Assembly: GCA_035604335.1 (NCBI GenBank)
Contig: DATNIT010000136.1
Span: 51,461-115,460, forward strand
Length of the DNA stretch: 64,000 bases
DNA from: DASZHJ01 sp035604335
Lineage (GTDB): Bacteria > Pseudomonadota > Alphaproteobacteria > ATCC43930 > CGMCC-115725
Reading direction: 5' to 3'
Positions 42,618 to 50,505 of the stretch are shown piece by piece. The notes beneath the pieces were generated by a model, which was not told where the DNA came from, did no database searches, and saw nothing but the letters and a program-made list of their open reading frames with translations. How positions within the stretch are numbered: the first letter of the stretch is position 1; every line of letters starts with the position of its first letter. The position numbers and the translations under genes are program-made.

Positions 42618-42631
42618 GGATCACCTCCTTT
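42618..42631 (-). promoter_or_regulatory. Perfect 14-nt Shine-Dalgarno
   Basis: AAAGGAGGTGATCC on the minus strand pairs along its whole length with the conserved 3' end of 16S rRNA. With its flanks, the plus strand reads CTGGATCACCTCCTTTC, identical to an alphaproteobacterial 16S tail for 17 bases. It is centred seven bases from a GTG that opens a short reading frame. Confidence 0.75.
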
Positions 42632-42768
42632 CAATGGTTGAGGAACAGGTCCCTTATACAAGGCGCGCCGCCGGCTTGGAAGCGGGAACCGCGGGAAAGG
42701 CCCGGATTGACCAGCGCGCCCGAGTCCTCAAGGATGAGGCATCGTCGTCCAAGCCGCTCGAGGCAAGA

Positions 42769-43167
42769 GTGCTCATTTATCTCTGGATCGCCGCCGGCAG
42801 CGCACTGGGCGGCGTCGCGCGATTTTGGCTCTCGGGTTTTATCGCCGACCGGATCGGCGAGACGTTTCCCTGGGGCACGATCATCGTCAACGTGACGGGA
42901 TCCTTCGTGATCGGGTTCTTCGGCACGCTCACCGGACCGGACGGACGGCTGCTGGTCGGCAGCACGGCGAGGCAGTTCGTCATGATCGGGATCTGCGGCG
43001 GCTACACCACCTTCTCCTCGTTCAGCTTGCAGACCTTGACCCTGGCGCAGGATGGCGAATGGCTTTGGGCGGGGGCCAACATTGTGTTTTCGGTGGTGCT
43101 ATGCCTGCTGGCGGTGTGGCTGGGCCACGTCGCCGCGCTCATGCTCAATGGTCTCAAGGGAGCCTAG
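42769..43167 (+). CDS. crcB: Fluoride exporter CrcB/Fluc
   Basis: 132 residues from a GTG at 42769 with a GAGG site. The four-helix Fluc fold is visible: IAAGSALGGVARFWLSGFI, FPWGTIIVNVTGSFVIGFFGTL (with the Asn of TIIVN in the pore), FVMIGICGGYTTFSSFSLQT (TTFSSF phenylalanine box), and VVLCLLAVWLGHVAALML. It forms dual-topology dimers that export fluoride from the cytoplasm. I saw no fluoride riboswitch upstream. A DUF190 gene follows 4 bp downstream, a common partner of crcB. Confidence 0.93.
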   Translation: MLIYLWIAAGSALGGVARFWLSGFIADRIGETFPWGTIIVNVTGSFVIGFFGTLTGPDGRLLVGSTARQFVMIGICGGYTTFSSFSLQTLTLAQDGEWLWAGANIVFSVVLCLLAVWLGHVAALMLNGLKGA

Positions 43168-43171
43168 GCCC

Positions 43172-43513
43172 ATGCAGCTGCCCGAAAACGCCATGCTGTT
43201 GCGGATCTTCCTCGGCCAGGACGAGCGCCACGAGCATCAGCCGCTCTACGAGGCGATCGTCATGAAGGCGCGCGAGCACCACCTCGCCGGCGCGACCGTG
43301 CTCCGGGGCCCGTTGGGGTTCGGCCATTCGAGCCGCATCCACACGACCAAGGTGCTGCGGCTCTCCCAGGATCTGCCGATGGTTGTCGAGATCGTCGACA
43401 GCGAGGCCAAGATCACCGACTTCCTGCCGGTGCTCGACACCATGATCGGTAGCGGCTTGGTAACATTGGAGAAAGTACAAGTTCTGCGGTACGGGCCGAG
43501 CGCCAAGCCCTGA
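43172..43513 (+). CDS. DUF190 family protein, crcB partner
   Basis: 113 residues. AMLLRIFLGQDERHEHQPLYEAIVMKAREHHLAGATVLRGPLGFGHSSRIHTTKVLRLSQDLPMVVEIVDSEAKI is the PII-like DUF190 fold. In several bacteria DUF190 is fused to or neighbours CrcB, so a regulatory role in fluoride export is the usual guess, though not demonstrated. It starts 4 bp after the crcB stop, so they are co-transcribed and probably coupled. Confidence 0.9.
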   Translation: MQLPENAMLLRIFLGQDERHEHQPLYEAIVMKAREHHLAGATVLRGPLGFGHSSRIHTTKVLRLSQDLPMVVEIVDSEAKITDFLPVLDTMIGSGLVTLEKVQVLRYGPSAKP

Positions 43514-43594
43514 GCCACCCTCGGTTGCGGCACTGAGCGAGCGTGCCCATGTGTCATAACGGGGCGCCAGGCCAGGCGGGCCCAGGAGACAGCC

Positions 43595-45430
43595 ATGGAC
43601 AAGAAAACCCAGTATCACGCCTGGTACTTCATCGCGGCGATGTTCGCGATCATGCTGATCCAGCAGCTCTGGAGCCAGAGCCAGAAGATCGACGTCATCC
43701 CCTATAGCGAATTCCAGCAGGACCTGCAGGCGGGCAAGGTCGCGGAGGTCCGGGTCAGCGACAAGTACATCCAGGGCACGCTCAATCAGCCGAACGCGAA
43801 GGGCCAGACCCTGTTCGTCACCACGCGGGTGCCCTCCGACATCGCCGCCGATCTCGACAAGTATCACGTGAAGTTCGCGGGCGAGGTGGAGAGCAACTTC
43901 CTGAGCACGCTCCTGTCCTGGATCGTGCCTACGGCCCTCTTCCTGGGCGTGTGGTTCTTCGTGTTCCGCCGGTTTGCGGAGAAGCAAGGCTTCGGCGGCG
44001 GCGGGCTCATGTCGATCGGCCGTAGCAAGGCCAAGGTCTACGTGGAGACCGACACCAAGGTGACATTCGAGGATGTCGCCGGCGTCGACGAGGCGAAGGA
44101 GGAGCTGAAGGAAGTCATCGGCTTTCTGAAAGACCCCGAGCACTATGGGCGGCTCGGCGGACGCGTCCCCAAGGGGATTCTGCTGGTGGGGCCGCCCGGC
44201 ACCGGCAAGACGCTGCTCGCGCGCGCGGTCGCGGGCGAGGCGAGCGTGCCGTTCTTCTCGATCAGCGGCTCGGAGTTCGTGGAGATGTTCGTGGGCGTGG
44301 GTGCCGCGCGCGTGCGCGACCTCTTCGAGCAGGCGCGCAAGCAAGCGCCCGCGATCATCTTCATCGACGAGCTCGATGCGCTCGGCCGCGCGCGCGGTGC
44401 CTTTCCCATGGGCGGCGGCCACGACGAGAAGGAGCAGACGCTGAACCAGCTCCTGGTCGAGCTCGACGGCTTCGATGCCAAATCGGGCCTGGTGTTGCTC
44501 GCCGCCACAAATCGCCCAGAGATCCTGGACCCCGCGCTGCTGCGCGCGGGCCGCTTCGACCGCCAGGTCCTGGTGGACCGGCCGGACAAAGTGGGCCGCA
44601 TCCAGATCCTCGGAGTGCATCTGAAGAAGGCGAAGCTCGCGAGCGACGTCGATCCCGAGAAGATCGCGGCGCTGACGCCGGGCTTCACCGGCGCCGACCT
44701 CGCCAACCTCGTCAACGAGGCGGCGCTGGTCGCCACCCGGCGCGGCGCCGAGTCCGTGACGCTCGAGGATTTCACCGTGGCGGTGGAGCGCATCGTCGCG
44801 GGTCTCGAGAAGAAGAACCGCCTGCTGGTGCCGCACGAGCGCGAGGTGGTGGCCTATCACGAGATGGGCCACACGTTGGTAGCGCTGTCGCTGCCCGGCT
44901 CCGACGCCGTGCACAAGGTCTCGATCATCCCGAGAGGCATCGGCTCGCTCGGCTACACGATCCAGCGGCCGACCGAGGATCGCTTCCTGATGACCCGGGC
45001 CGAGCTCGAGAACAAGATGTCGGTGCTGCTGGGCGGGCGCGCGGCGGAGCAGCTGATCTTCGGCGAGATCTCCACCGGCGCCGCCGATGACATCCAGAAG
45101 GTCACCAACATCGCTCGGAGCATGGTGACGCGTTATGGCATGGTCGAGGGGCTCGGCAACATCACTTACGAGGCGGAGAACGGCACCTTCCTCGGGGGGC
45201 CCGCGCCCGCGGGCTGGCACGAGCGGACCTACAGCGAGACCACCGCGCGGGAGATCGACCAGGCCGTGAAGGCGCTGGTGGAGGCCGCCTACAACCGCAC
45301 GCAGGCGATCCTCAAGAGCCGTCGCCCGATCCTCGAGCGCGGCGCGCGACTGCTGCTGGAGAAGGAAACCTTGGTCGAGGACGAGCTGCGCGCGCTGATG
45401 GCCGAGGACCGGTCGGCGGCGGCGCAGTAG
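43595..45430 (+). CDS. ftsH: ATP-dependent zinc metalloprotease FtsH
   Basis: 611 residues. Two N-terminal membrane segments (12-25 and about 105-125) flank the periplasmic FtsH-ext domain. The AAA module has Walker A GPPGTGKT (199-206), Walker B IIFIDELDALG, the second region of homology RPEILDPALLRAGRFDRQVLVDRPD and the pore motif FVEMFVG. The protease motif HEMGH is near residue 422, with the third zinc ligand in a later aspartate region. It degrades membrane and regulatory proteins. It is somewhat short, lacking the long C-terminal tail of some FtsH. A second copy is often present in such genomes. Stand-alone gene. Confidence 0.95.
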   Translation: MDKKTQYHAWYFIAAMFAIMLIQQLWSQSQKIDVIPYSEFQQDLQAGKVAEVRVSDKYIQGTLNQPNAKGQTLFVTTRVPSDIAADLDKYHVKFAGEVESNFLSTLLSWIVPTALFLGVWFFVFRRFAEKQGFGGGGLMSIGRSKAKVYVETDTKVTFEDVAGVDEAKEELKEVIGFLKDPEHYGRLGGRVPKGILLVGPPGTGKTLLARAVAGEASVPFFSISGSEFVEMFVGVGAARVRDLFEQARKQAPAIIFIDELDALGRARGAFPMGGGHDEKEQTLNQLLVELDGFDAKSGLVLLAATNRPEILDPALLRAGRFDRQVLVDRPDKVGRIQILGVHLKKAKLASDVDPEKIAALTPGFTGADLANLVNEAALVATRRGAESVTLEDFTVAVERIVAGLEKKNRLLVPHEREVVAYHEMGHTLVALSLPGSDAVHKVSIIPRGIGSLGYTIQRPTEDRFLMTRAELENKMSVLLGGRAAEQLIFGEISTGAADDIQKVTNIARSMVTRYGMVEGLGNITYEAENGTFLGGPAPAGWHERTYSETTAREIDQAVKALVEAAYNRTQAILKSRRPILERGARLLLEKETLVEDELRALMAEDRSAAAQ

Positions 45431-45446
45431 GGAAGCGCCAATTCCG

Positions 45447-46091
45447 ATGCCGATGCACGTGCACATCTCCCGGCACGACGTGCTCATCATCGTCGACGCG
45501 CAGAACGACTTCTGCTCCGGCGGCGCGCTCGGCGTGCCGCAGGGCGAGGCGATCATGCCGGTGGCGAACCGCGTCGCCGGCCACTTCGCCCACGTGCTCG
45601 CGACCCAGGACTGGCATCCGCCGGGCCATCTCTCCTTCGCGAGCAGCCACGAGGGGCGCAAGCCCTTCGAGCGCATCGAGGTGTTCTACGGTGGGCAGAC
45701 GCTCTGGCCCGACCACTGCGTCCAGGGGACGCCGGGCGCCGAGTTCCACCGGGGTCTCGACCTCCGGCCGGTGGAACTCGTGGTCCGCAAGGGGTTCCGG
45801 CAGGAGATCGACTCCTATTCCGCCTTCTACGAGAACGACAAGCGCACGCCCACGGGTCTCGCAGGCTATCTGCGCGAGCGCGAGTTCCGGCGCGTGTTCC
45901 TGGCGGGCCTCGCCACGGACTACTGCGTGCACTACTCCGCGCTCGACGCGCGGCGCGAGGGCTTCGACGTCGTGGTCGTCGAGGACGCCTGCCGCGCCAT
46001 CGACCTCGAGGGCTCGCTCGCCCGCGCCTTCAGCGAGATGAACGAGGCCGGCGTGCGCCGCGCCTGGAGCGAGGAATTCGACGTGGACTGA
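45447..46091 (+). CDS. pncA: Nicotinamidase
   Basis: 214 residues (ATG at 45447, or the ATG two codons later). The catalytic triad of isochorismatase-fold nicotinamidases is complete: Asp in IIVDAQNDFC, Lys in VVRKGFRQEIDSYSAF, and Cys in LAGLATDYCVHYSALDA. The metal site includes TQDWHPPGHLSFAS. It hydrolyses nicotinamide to nicotinate plus ammonia in NAD salvage. It lies 16 bp after ftsH, in the same direction, and may be co-transcribed. Confidence 0.94.
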   Translation: MPMHVHISRHDVLIIVDAQNDFCSGGALGVPQGEAIMPVANRVAGHFAHVLATQDWHPPGHLSFASSHEGRKPFERIEVFYGGQTLWPDHCVQGTPGAEFHRGLDLRPVELVVRKGFRQEIDSYSAFYENDKRTPTGLAGYLREREFRRVFLAGLATDYCVHYSALDARREGFDVVVVEDACRAIDLEGSLARAFSEMNEAGVRRAWSEEFDVD

Positions 46092-46097
46092 GGACGC

Positions 46098-46478
46098 TCA
46101 CGCTTTCCTCGGAAACGTCGCCGCCTCGATCTTGTTGCCATCCTTGTCCTGGATGAAGGCGCCGTAATACCCGGTCATCGCGCCTTGGCGCGGGCCCGGC
46201 GCGCCGGCGTCCGTGCAGCCGTGCTCGAGCGCGATCTTGTGGAAGGCCTTGATCGCGGCCTCGTCGGGCGCGCGCAGGCAGACGTGGTGGCCGGTGTCCG
46301 CGGGCAGGCGCGGGCCCGCGGGCCGTGCGTTGAGCCAGAGCTCTGGATAGGTCTTGCCGAACCCCACGCTGTCCGCGCGCTCCACCACGCGCTTCATCCC
46401 CAGCGGCGTCAGGAATCTCTCATAGATAACCGCGCTCGCCGCGAGGTCGCGCACGGCGATTGAGACATGATCGATCAT
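46098..46478 (-). CDS. VOC family protein, third copy
   Basis: 126 residues, ATG at 46476-46478; the reading frame continues far upstream only as a shadow. IDHVSIAVRDLAASAVIYERFLTPLGMKRVVE, then HHVCLRAPDEAAIKAFHKIALEHGCTDAGAPGPRQ and GYYGAFIQDKDGNKIEAATF, is a complete glyoxalase-type domain with the histidine and two glutamates that bind metal. Convergent with pncA (6 bp apart); the next gene upstream begins beyond a palindromic repeat. Substrate unknown. Confidence 0.88.
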   Translation of the reverse strand: MIDHVSIAVRDLAASAVIYERFLTPLGMKRVVERADSVGFGKTYPELWLNARPAGPRLPADTGHHVCLRAPDEAAIKAFHKIALEHGCTDAGAPGPRQGAMTGYYGAFIQDKDGNKIEAATFPRKA

Positions 46479-46503
46479 GATGCGCTGCCAAGCATTCGAT
46501 GCG

Positions 46504-46565
46504 CCTTGGTGTCTTGGCGGTTTGGCGGGTAACCTTTGAACCACGAAGCCGCCAAGCCGCCAAGG
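46504..46565. repeat. Imperfect inverted repeat of CCGCCAAG-type units
   Basis: Left part CCTTGGTGTCTTGGCGG followed by TTTGGCGG, right part CCGCCAAGCCGCCAAGG, with about 20 bp between. It lies between the divergent VOC and decarboxylase-like genes. The final AAGGA of the right arm also serves as the ribosome site for the gene at 46572. Probably a dispersed palindromic repeat. Confidence 0.6.
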
Positions 46566-46571
46566 ACTGAC

Positions 46572-47561
46572 ATGCCGCCGCTCCCGCTCACCCTCGCCAT
46601 CAGCGAGTACGACCATGTGCGGGATCTGGTCTCGGGCCGGGTCAAGCCCGAGGGCATCGATCTGACGGCGCTGGTCATGCCGATCGAGGAGATCTTCTAC
46701 CGCTTCACGGTCTACCGCGAATGGGATGCCTCGGAGATGGCGATGGGAAAATACGTGTCGCTGCGCTCGCAAGGCGACACGTCGCTGACCGCGATCCCCG
46801 TGTTTCCGTCGCGCATGTTCCGGCACTCCTCGATCTACGTCCGGAGCGACGGGCCCGTGCAGGCGCCCGCGGACCTCAAGGGCCGACGCGTCGGCATTCC
46901 CGAATGGGCGCAGACCGCGGCGATCTACAGCCGCGGGCTGCTCACGCATCAATACGGGCTCAATCTCGCGGAGATCGCATGGGTGCAGGCGGGCGTCAAC
47001 GAGCCCGGCCGCACGGAGAAAGTGGCGCTGAAGCTTCCGCCCGGCGTCACCGTCGAGCGTCCCGCGGAGAAGTCGTTGAACGGCATGCTGCTCGCGGGCG
47101 AGCTCGACGCGGTCATGACCGCGCACGCGCCCGCCGCCTTCGAGGCTGGCGATCCCCGCGTCACGCGGCTCTTCGCGGATTTCATGCCGGTCGAGCTCGC
47201 CTACTGGCGCGAGACCGGCATCTTTCCGATCATGCATTGCATCGCGATCCAGGCCCGCGTCCTCGAGGTGCATCCCTGGATCGCCATGAACCTGCTCACG
47301 GCCTTCGAGGCCGCCAAGTGCCGCAGCGTCGCCCGCGCCTTCGAGGCGACCGCCTCGCGCTTCCCGATCCCCTGGAGCCACGAGCGCGCGGGCTTGGCGG
47401 CGCCACTCTTCGGCGGAGACTACTGGCCCTACGGCATCGAGCCCAACCGCGTCACGCTCGAGGCCTTCTTGAGCTACGCGCACGAGCAAGGCGTCTGCCA
47501 TCGACTGCTGAAACCGGAAGACCTGTTTCCGCAGGAGGTCGCGAGCGCGTTCAAGGTATGA
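46572..47561 (+). CDS. 4,5-dihydroxyphthalate decarboxylase/SBP-like protein
   Basis: 329 residues from the ATG at 46572. LPLTLAISEYDHVRDLVSGRVKPEGIDLTALVMPIEEIFYRF and SVYVRSDGP-like strands, VGIPEWAQTAAIYSRGLL, and WIAMNLLTAFEAAK match the periplasmic-binding-protein-like fold of 4,5-dihydroxyphthalate decarboxylase (Pht5-type) and its many paralogues. There is no signal peptide, so it is probably a cytoplasmic enzyme for an aromatic or related acid. No other phthalate genes are near. It ends 10 bp inside the convergent desaturase gene. Confidence 0.78.
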   Translation: MPPLPLTLAISEYDHVRDLVSGRVKPEGIDLTALVMPIEEIFYRFTVYREWDASEMAMGKYVSLRSQGDTSLTAIPVFPSRMFRHSSIYVRSDGPVQAPADLKGRRVGIPEWAQTAAIYSRGLLTHQYGLNLAEIAWVQAGVNEPGRTEKVALKLPPGVTVERPAEKSLNGMLLAGELDAVMTAHAPAAFEAGDPRVTRLFADFMPVELAYWRETGIFPIMHCIAIQARVLEVHPWIAMNLLTAFEAAKCRSVARAFEATASRFPIPWSHERAGLAAPLFGGDYWPYGIEPNRVTLEAFLSYAHEQGVCHRLLKPEDLFPQEVASAFKV

Positions 47562-48486
47562 GGGCGTGCAATCCGGCGAGCGGATGCACGGGCGCGTGGA
47601 TCGGGTGCAGGAGGAACCGCCGCGCGATCTCGCTGTAGCCACCGTAGCGCAGCGCCGGTCGCGGGAGCCGGCGGGCGAGGCGCGGCAGTGCGAACCACGG
47701 CAACTCCGGCCGCGCGTGATGGAGCGCGTGCAGGTTGTTGTTGAGGAAGAGGAGCGAGAAGAACGGCCCGGCCTCGACCGTCACGGTGCGCGCCTCGGGC
47801 TCGGCAGAGGCGATGTGCTCCGCGAAGGAGCGCAGCAAGGTCAGCGACAGGCCGGGATGGACGAAGAGCAGTGCGTAAGCCCAGAGCGGTATCTCGCAAG
47901 CCCACAGCCATGCGAGCACCGGCACCAGAGCGAACGCGTGCAGCGCCCAGATCCGGCGGCGGCCCGGCTCGCCCGCGATCACCGTGCGGAGCTCGCGCCG
48001 CAGAAAGTCGGCCATGGTCAACGCCGGGCCGATCGTCAGCCGGCCGAGCAGAGTCGTATTGAAACGGAGCGCGGCGCGGCGGAGCCGGCCGAAGCGCGGC
48101 CAGTCCGCAGGCGACGCGTATTTTGATTCGGGATCGGCGAGCGGATCGGTGAGAATCGCGTCGTCGTGGTGCGCGCGATGCTCGTCGCGGTAAATGGGGT
48201 AGGGCAGCCACAGCCAGAGCGGCGCCCAGCCGAGCGCCTCGTTCACCCAGCGCCACCGCGTGGGATGGCCATGGATGGTCTCGTGCTGGAGCGAGCCGTA
48301 GAGCGCCATCACGAAGGCCGCCAATGGCAGGAGCGCCCCCAACGGCAGCGCATGGTAACCGAGCGTGAGGGGGATCCACCCGCCACAGGCGAGAGCGGCA
48401 ACGATCCAGGTCGGCGCACCCGTGCGCTGCCAACGCGACAGGACGAGCGATTCCGTGGCCGCTGTGCGCGCGATTTCGATGGTCAT
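47551..48486 (-). CDS. Fatty acid desaturase/beta-carotene hydroxylase-type membrane enzyme
   Basis: 311 residues from the ATG at 48484-48486. The three histidine boxes are in place: SLQHETIHGHP (HxxxH), DEHRAHHDD (HxxHH) and NNNLHALHHARPELPW (HxxHH). They are spread over four hydrophobic segments. The di-iron site faces the cytoplasm; substrates are acyl chains or carotenoids. The 3' end overlaps the decarboxylase-like gene by 11 bp. It is divergent from the phytoene-dehydrogenase-like gene at 48612, so a carotenoid or lipid role is possible. Confidence 0.88.
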   Translation of the reverse strand: MTIEIARTAATESLVLSRWQRTGAPTWIVAALACGGWIPLTLGYHALPLGALLPLAAFVMALYGSLQHETIHGHPTRWRWVNEALGWAPLWLWLPYPIYRDEHRAHHDDAILTDPLADPESKYASPADWPRFGRLRRAALRFNTTLLGRLTIGPALTMADFLRRELRTVIAGEPGRRRIWALHAFALVPVLAWLWACEIPLWAYALLFVHPGLSLTLLRSFAEHIASAEPEARTVTVEAGPFFSLLFLNNNLHALHHARPELPWFALPRLARRLPRPALRYGGYSEIARRFLLHPIHAPVHPLAGLHALIP

Positions 48487-48611
48487 ACCCCCGCCGACGA
48501 TCATAGCACAGGGCGGCATTGGGTTGCGTCGCCGCGCCCGTTGCGCCCGCGCGCCAGTCCCGCCTATAACGACGCTCCCGGCTGTGGGGGCCGGGCGCTG
48601 GGGGGCTGGGG

Positions 48612-50210
48612 ATGGCGGAAAAATACGACGCGATCGTGATCGGCGGCGGGCACAACGGGCTCACCTGCGGCGCCTATCTCGCCAAGGCCGGGCTCAACAC
48701 CCTGGTGCTGGAGCGGCGCGAGGTGATCGGCGGCGCCGCGGTCTCGCAGGAGATCGTGCCGGGTTTCACCTTCTCGGTGTTCTCCTATCTCATGAGTCTG
48801 CTGCACCTGAAGGTGATCGCCGATCTCGATCTCAGGAGCCACGGCTTCGAGGTGCTGCCGGCCTCCGACATGTTCAGCCCGCTGCCGGACGGGCGCCACG
48901 TCATCTTCTCCGACAGCGTCGCGAAGTCGCAGAAGAGCTTCGCGCAGTTCTCCAAGCACGACGCCGAGATCTATCCGGCCTTCGACCGCTACATCACGGA
49001 ATCCGCCAACCTCGTGCGCAAGATGCTGCTGGAGACGCCGGTCGATCCCACCAAGCGCGACTGGCGCTCGTTCCGCGAGAACGCGAAGTTCTTCTGGAAG
49101 TACCGCAAGATCGGCGACCAGTTCTATCGCCTGATCGATCTCCTCACCATGAGCGCCGACGACTATCTCTCGCGCTGGTTCGAGAGCGATGTGGTGAAGG
49201 CGGTGCTGGCCTACTACACGGGCATCGGCACCTTCGCGGGCCCGAAGACGCCGGGCTCCGCCTACATCATCATGCATCACATCATGGGCGAGCACGCCGG
49301 CGCCGGCGGCTGGGGCTTCGTGCGCGGCGGCATGGGCTCGATCTCCAAGGCGATCGCGCGGTCCGGCGAGAAATTCGGTCTCAAGATCCGCACGGACGCC
49401 GAGGTCGCCTCGATCGACACCGCCAACGGCCGCGTGACCGGCGTCACCACCTCCGATGGCGCGCGGTACGAGGCGCCGATCGTGGCCTCCAACGCGAGCT
49501 GCAAGGTGACGTTCCTGAAGCTGCTGCCCGAGAGCGTGCTGCCGGCCGAGTTCGTGCAGGAGATCCGCGGATACCGGACCTTCGCCACCTCCTTCAAGAT
49601 CAACATCGCCTGTGAGCGCTTGCCGCAATACAAGGCCTTCGACGCGGCCGCCTGCGGCTTCCCCTATCCCACCTACACGCACATCGGACCCGATATCGAT
49701 TACCTCGAGCGCGCCTACGAGGAGGCCAAGCACGGCGACTGGTCGAAGGACCCCTTCATCACGCCGGTGGCGCCGAGCTTCGTCGACGACACCGTGGCGC
49801 CACCCGGCAAGCACGTTGTCCACCTGTTCGGGGGACACGCGCCCTACAAGCTCAAGAACAAGGTCTGGGAGACCGAGAAGGACGCATTCGCGAAGAACGT
49901 GCTGCGCAAGGTCGACGAATACGCGCCGGGCTTCTCCGACGGCATCATCGGGATGCAGGTACTGACGCCGCCGGACATCGAGCGGATCATCGGCTCGCCC
50001 CAGGGCCACATCTTCCACGGCGAGCTCTCGGCCGAGCAGCTGTTCTTCAAGCGGCCGGTCCCGCACTACGCGGATTATCGCAGCCCGATCCGCGGCCTCT
50101 ATCAGTGCGGATCCTCGGCGCATCCGGGCGGCGGCGTGGGCGCCGTGCCCGGTCACAATGCCGCCCGCGAGATCCTGCGCGACCGGCGGTCGATGACCGC
50201 CCGCGCCTGA
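48612..50210 (+). CDS. Phytoene dehydrogenase-like FAD oxidoreductase (PYROXD2-type)
   Basis: 532 residues. The N-terminal FAD-binding motif YDAIVIGGGHNGLTCGAYLAKAGLNTLVLERREVIGGAAVS, the central GWGFVRGGMGSISKAIA and the C-terminal RGLYQCGSSAHPGGGVGAVPGHNAA (second FAD motif) define the phytoene desaturase/PYROXD2 family. No transmembrane segment. Substrates range from carotenoids to unknown small molecules; without crtB or crtE nearby, carotenoid synthesis is not supported. Divergent from the desaturase gene with a 125-bp gap. Confidence 0.88.
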   Translation: MAEKYDAIVIGGGHNGLTCGAYLAKAGLNTLVLERREVIGGAAVSQEIVPGFTFSVFSYLMSLLHLKVIADLDLRSHGFEVLPASDMFSPLPDGRHVIFSDSVAKSQKSFAQFSKHDAEIYPAFDRYITESANLVRKMLLETPVDPTKRDWRSFRENAKFFWKYRKIGDQFYRLIDLLTMSADDYLSRWFESDVVKAVLAYYTGIGTFAGPKTPGSAYIIMHHIMGEHAGAGGWGFVRGGMGSISKAIARSGEKFGLKIRTDAEVASIDTANGRVTGVTTSDGARYEAPIVASNASCKVTFLKLLPESVLPAEFVQEIRGYRTFATSFKINIACERLPQYKAFDAAACGFPYPTYTHIGPDIDYLERAYEEAKHGDWSKDPFITPVAPSFVDDTVAPPGKHVVHLFGGHAPYKLKNKVWETEKDAFAKNVLRKVDEYAPGFSDGIIGMQVLTPPDIERIIGSPQGHIFHGELSAEQLFFKRPVPHYADYRSPIRGLYQCGSSAHPGGGVGAVPGHNAAREILRDRRSMTARA

Positions 50211-50505
50211 GATCGACATCAATATTGGCGGCAACACGTCAGCACTGATGCTCCTTCTTCCAGCAGACTGGCCGGACGTGTGGCGCGAATTGCGGCAGGC
50301 CGGCGGGCGCTCGGGGGCGCTCGCTGTTCGCCGGCAACGCAAAAGCGCTTGAGAATCCGCACACCTTTGGAAATAGTCGAAAATGCTGATGGCACCTTCC
50401 GCCCATGCATGGCGGATGGTAGAGTTTTTGCAATGAAACAGCGCGACCGCCCTGAACGGCCGCGCGGTGGCAGAGAGCAGGATCACCACTTGGGAGGTTA
50501 AAGTC
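50211..50505 (+). other. Upstream region of the Liv operon
   Basis: About 295 bp without a supported gene. It contains the perfect 10-bp palindrome CCATGCATGG (50403-50412) flanked by further partly symmetric GC-rich bases (CGCC/GGCG), about 95 bp upstream of the binding-protein start. It may hold the operon promoter and an operator; no riboswitch was recognised. Confidence 0.35.

Noticed and set aside
42614..42634. A fragment of 16S rRNA on the plus strand (CTGGATCACCTCCTTTC)
   Set aside because: Only the last 17 bases match and nothing upstream resembles 16S. The minus strand has a well-spaced GTG, a short frame and a terminator, so an unusually strong ribosome site is more likely.
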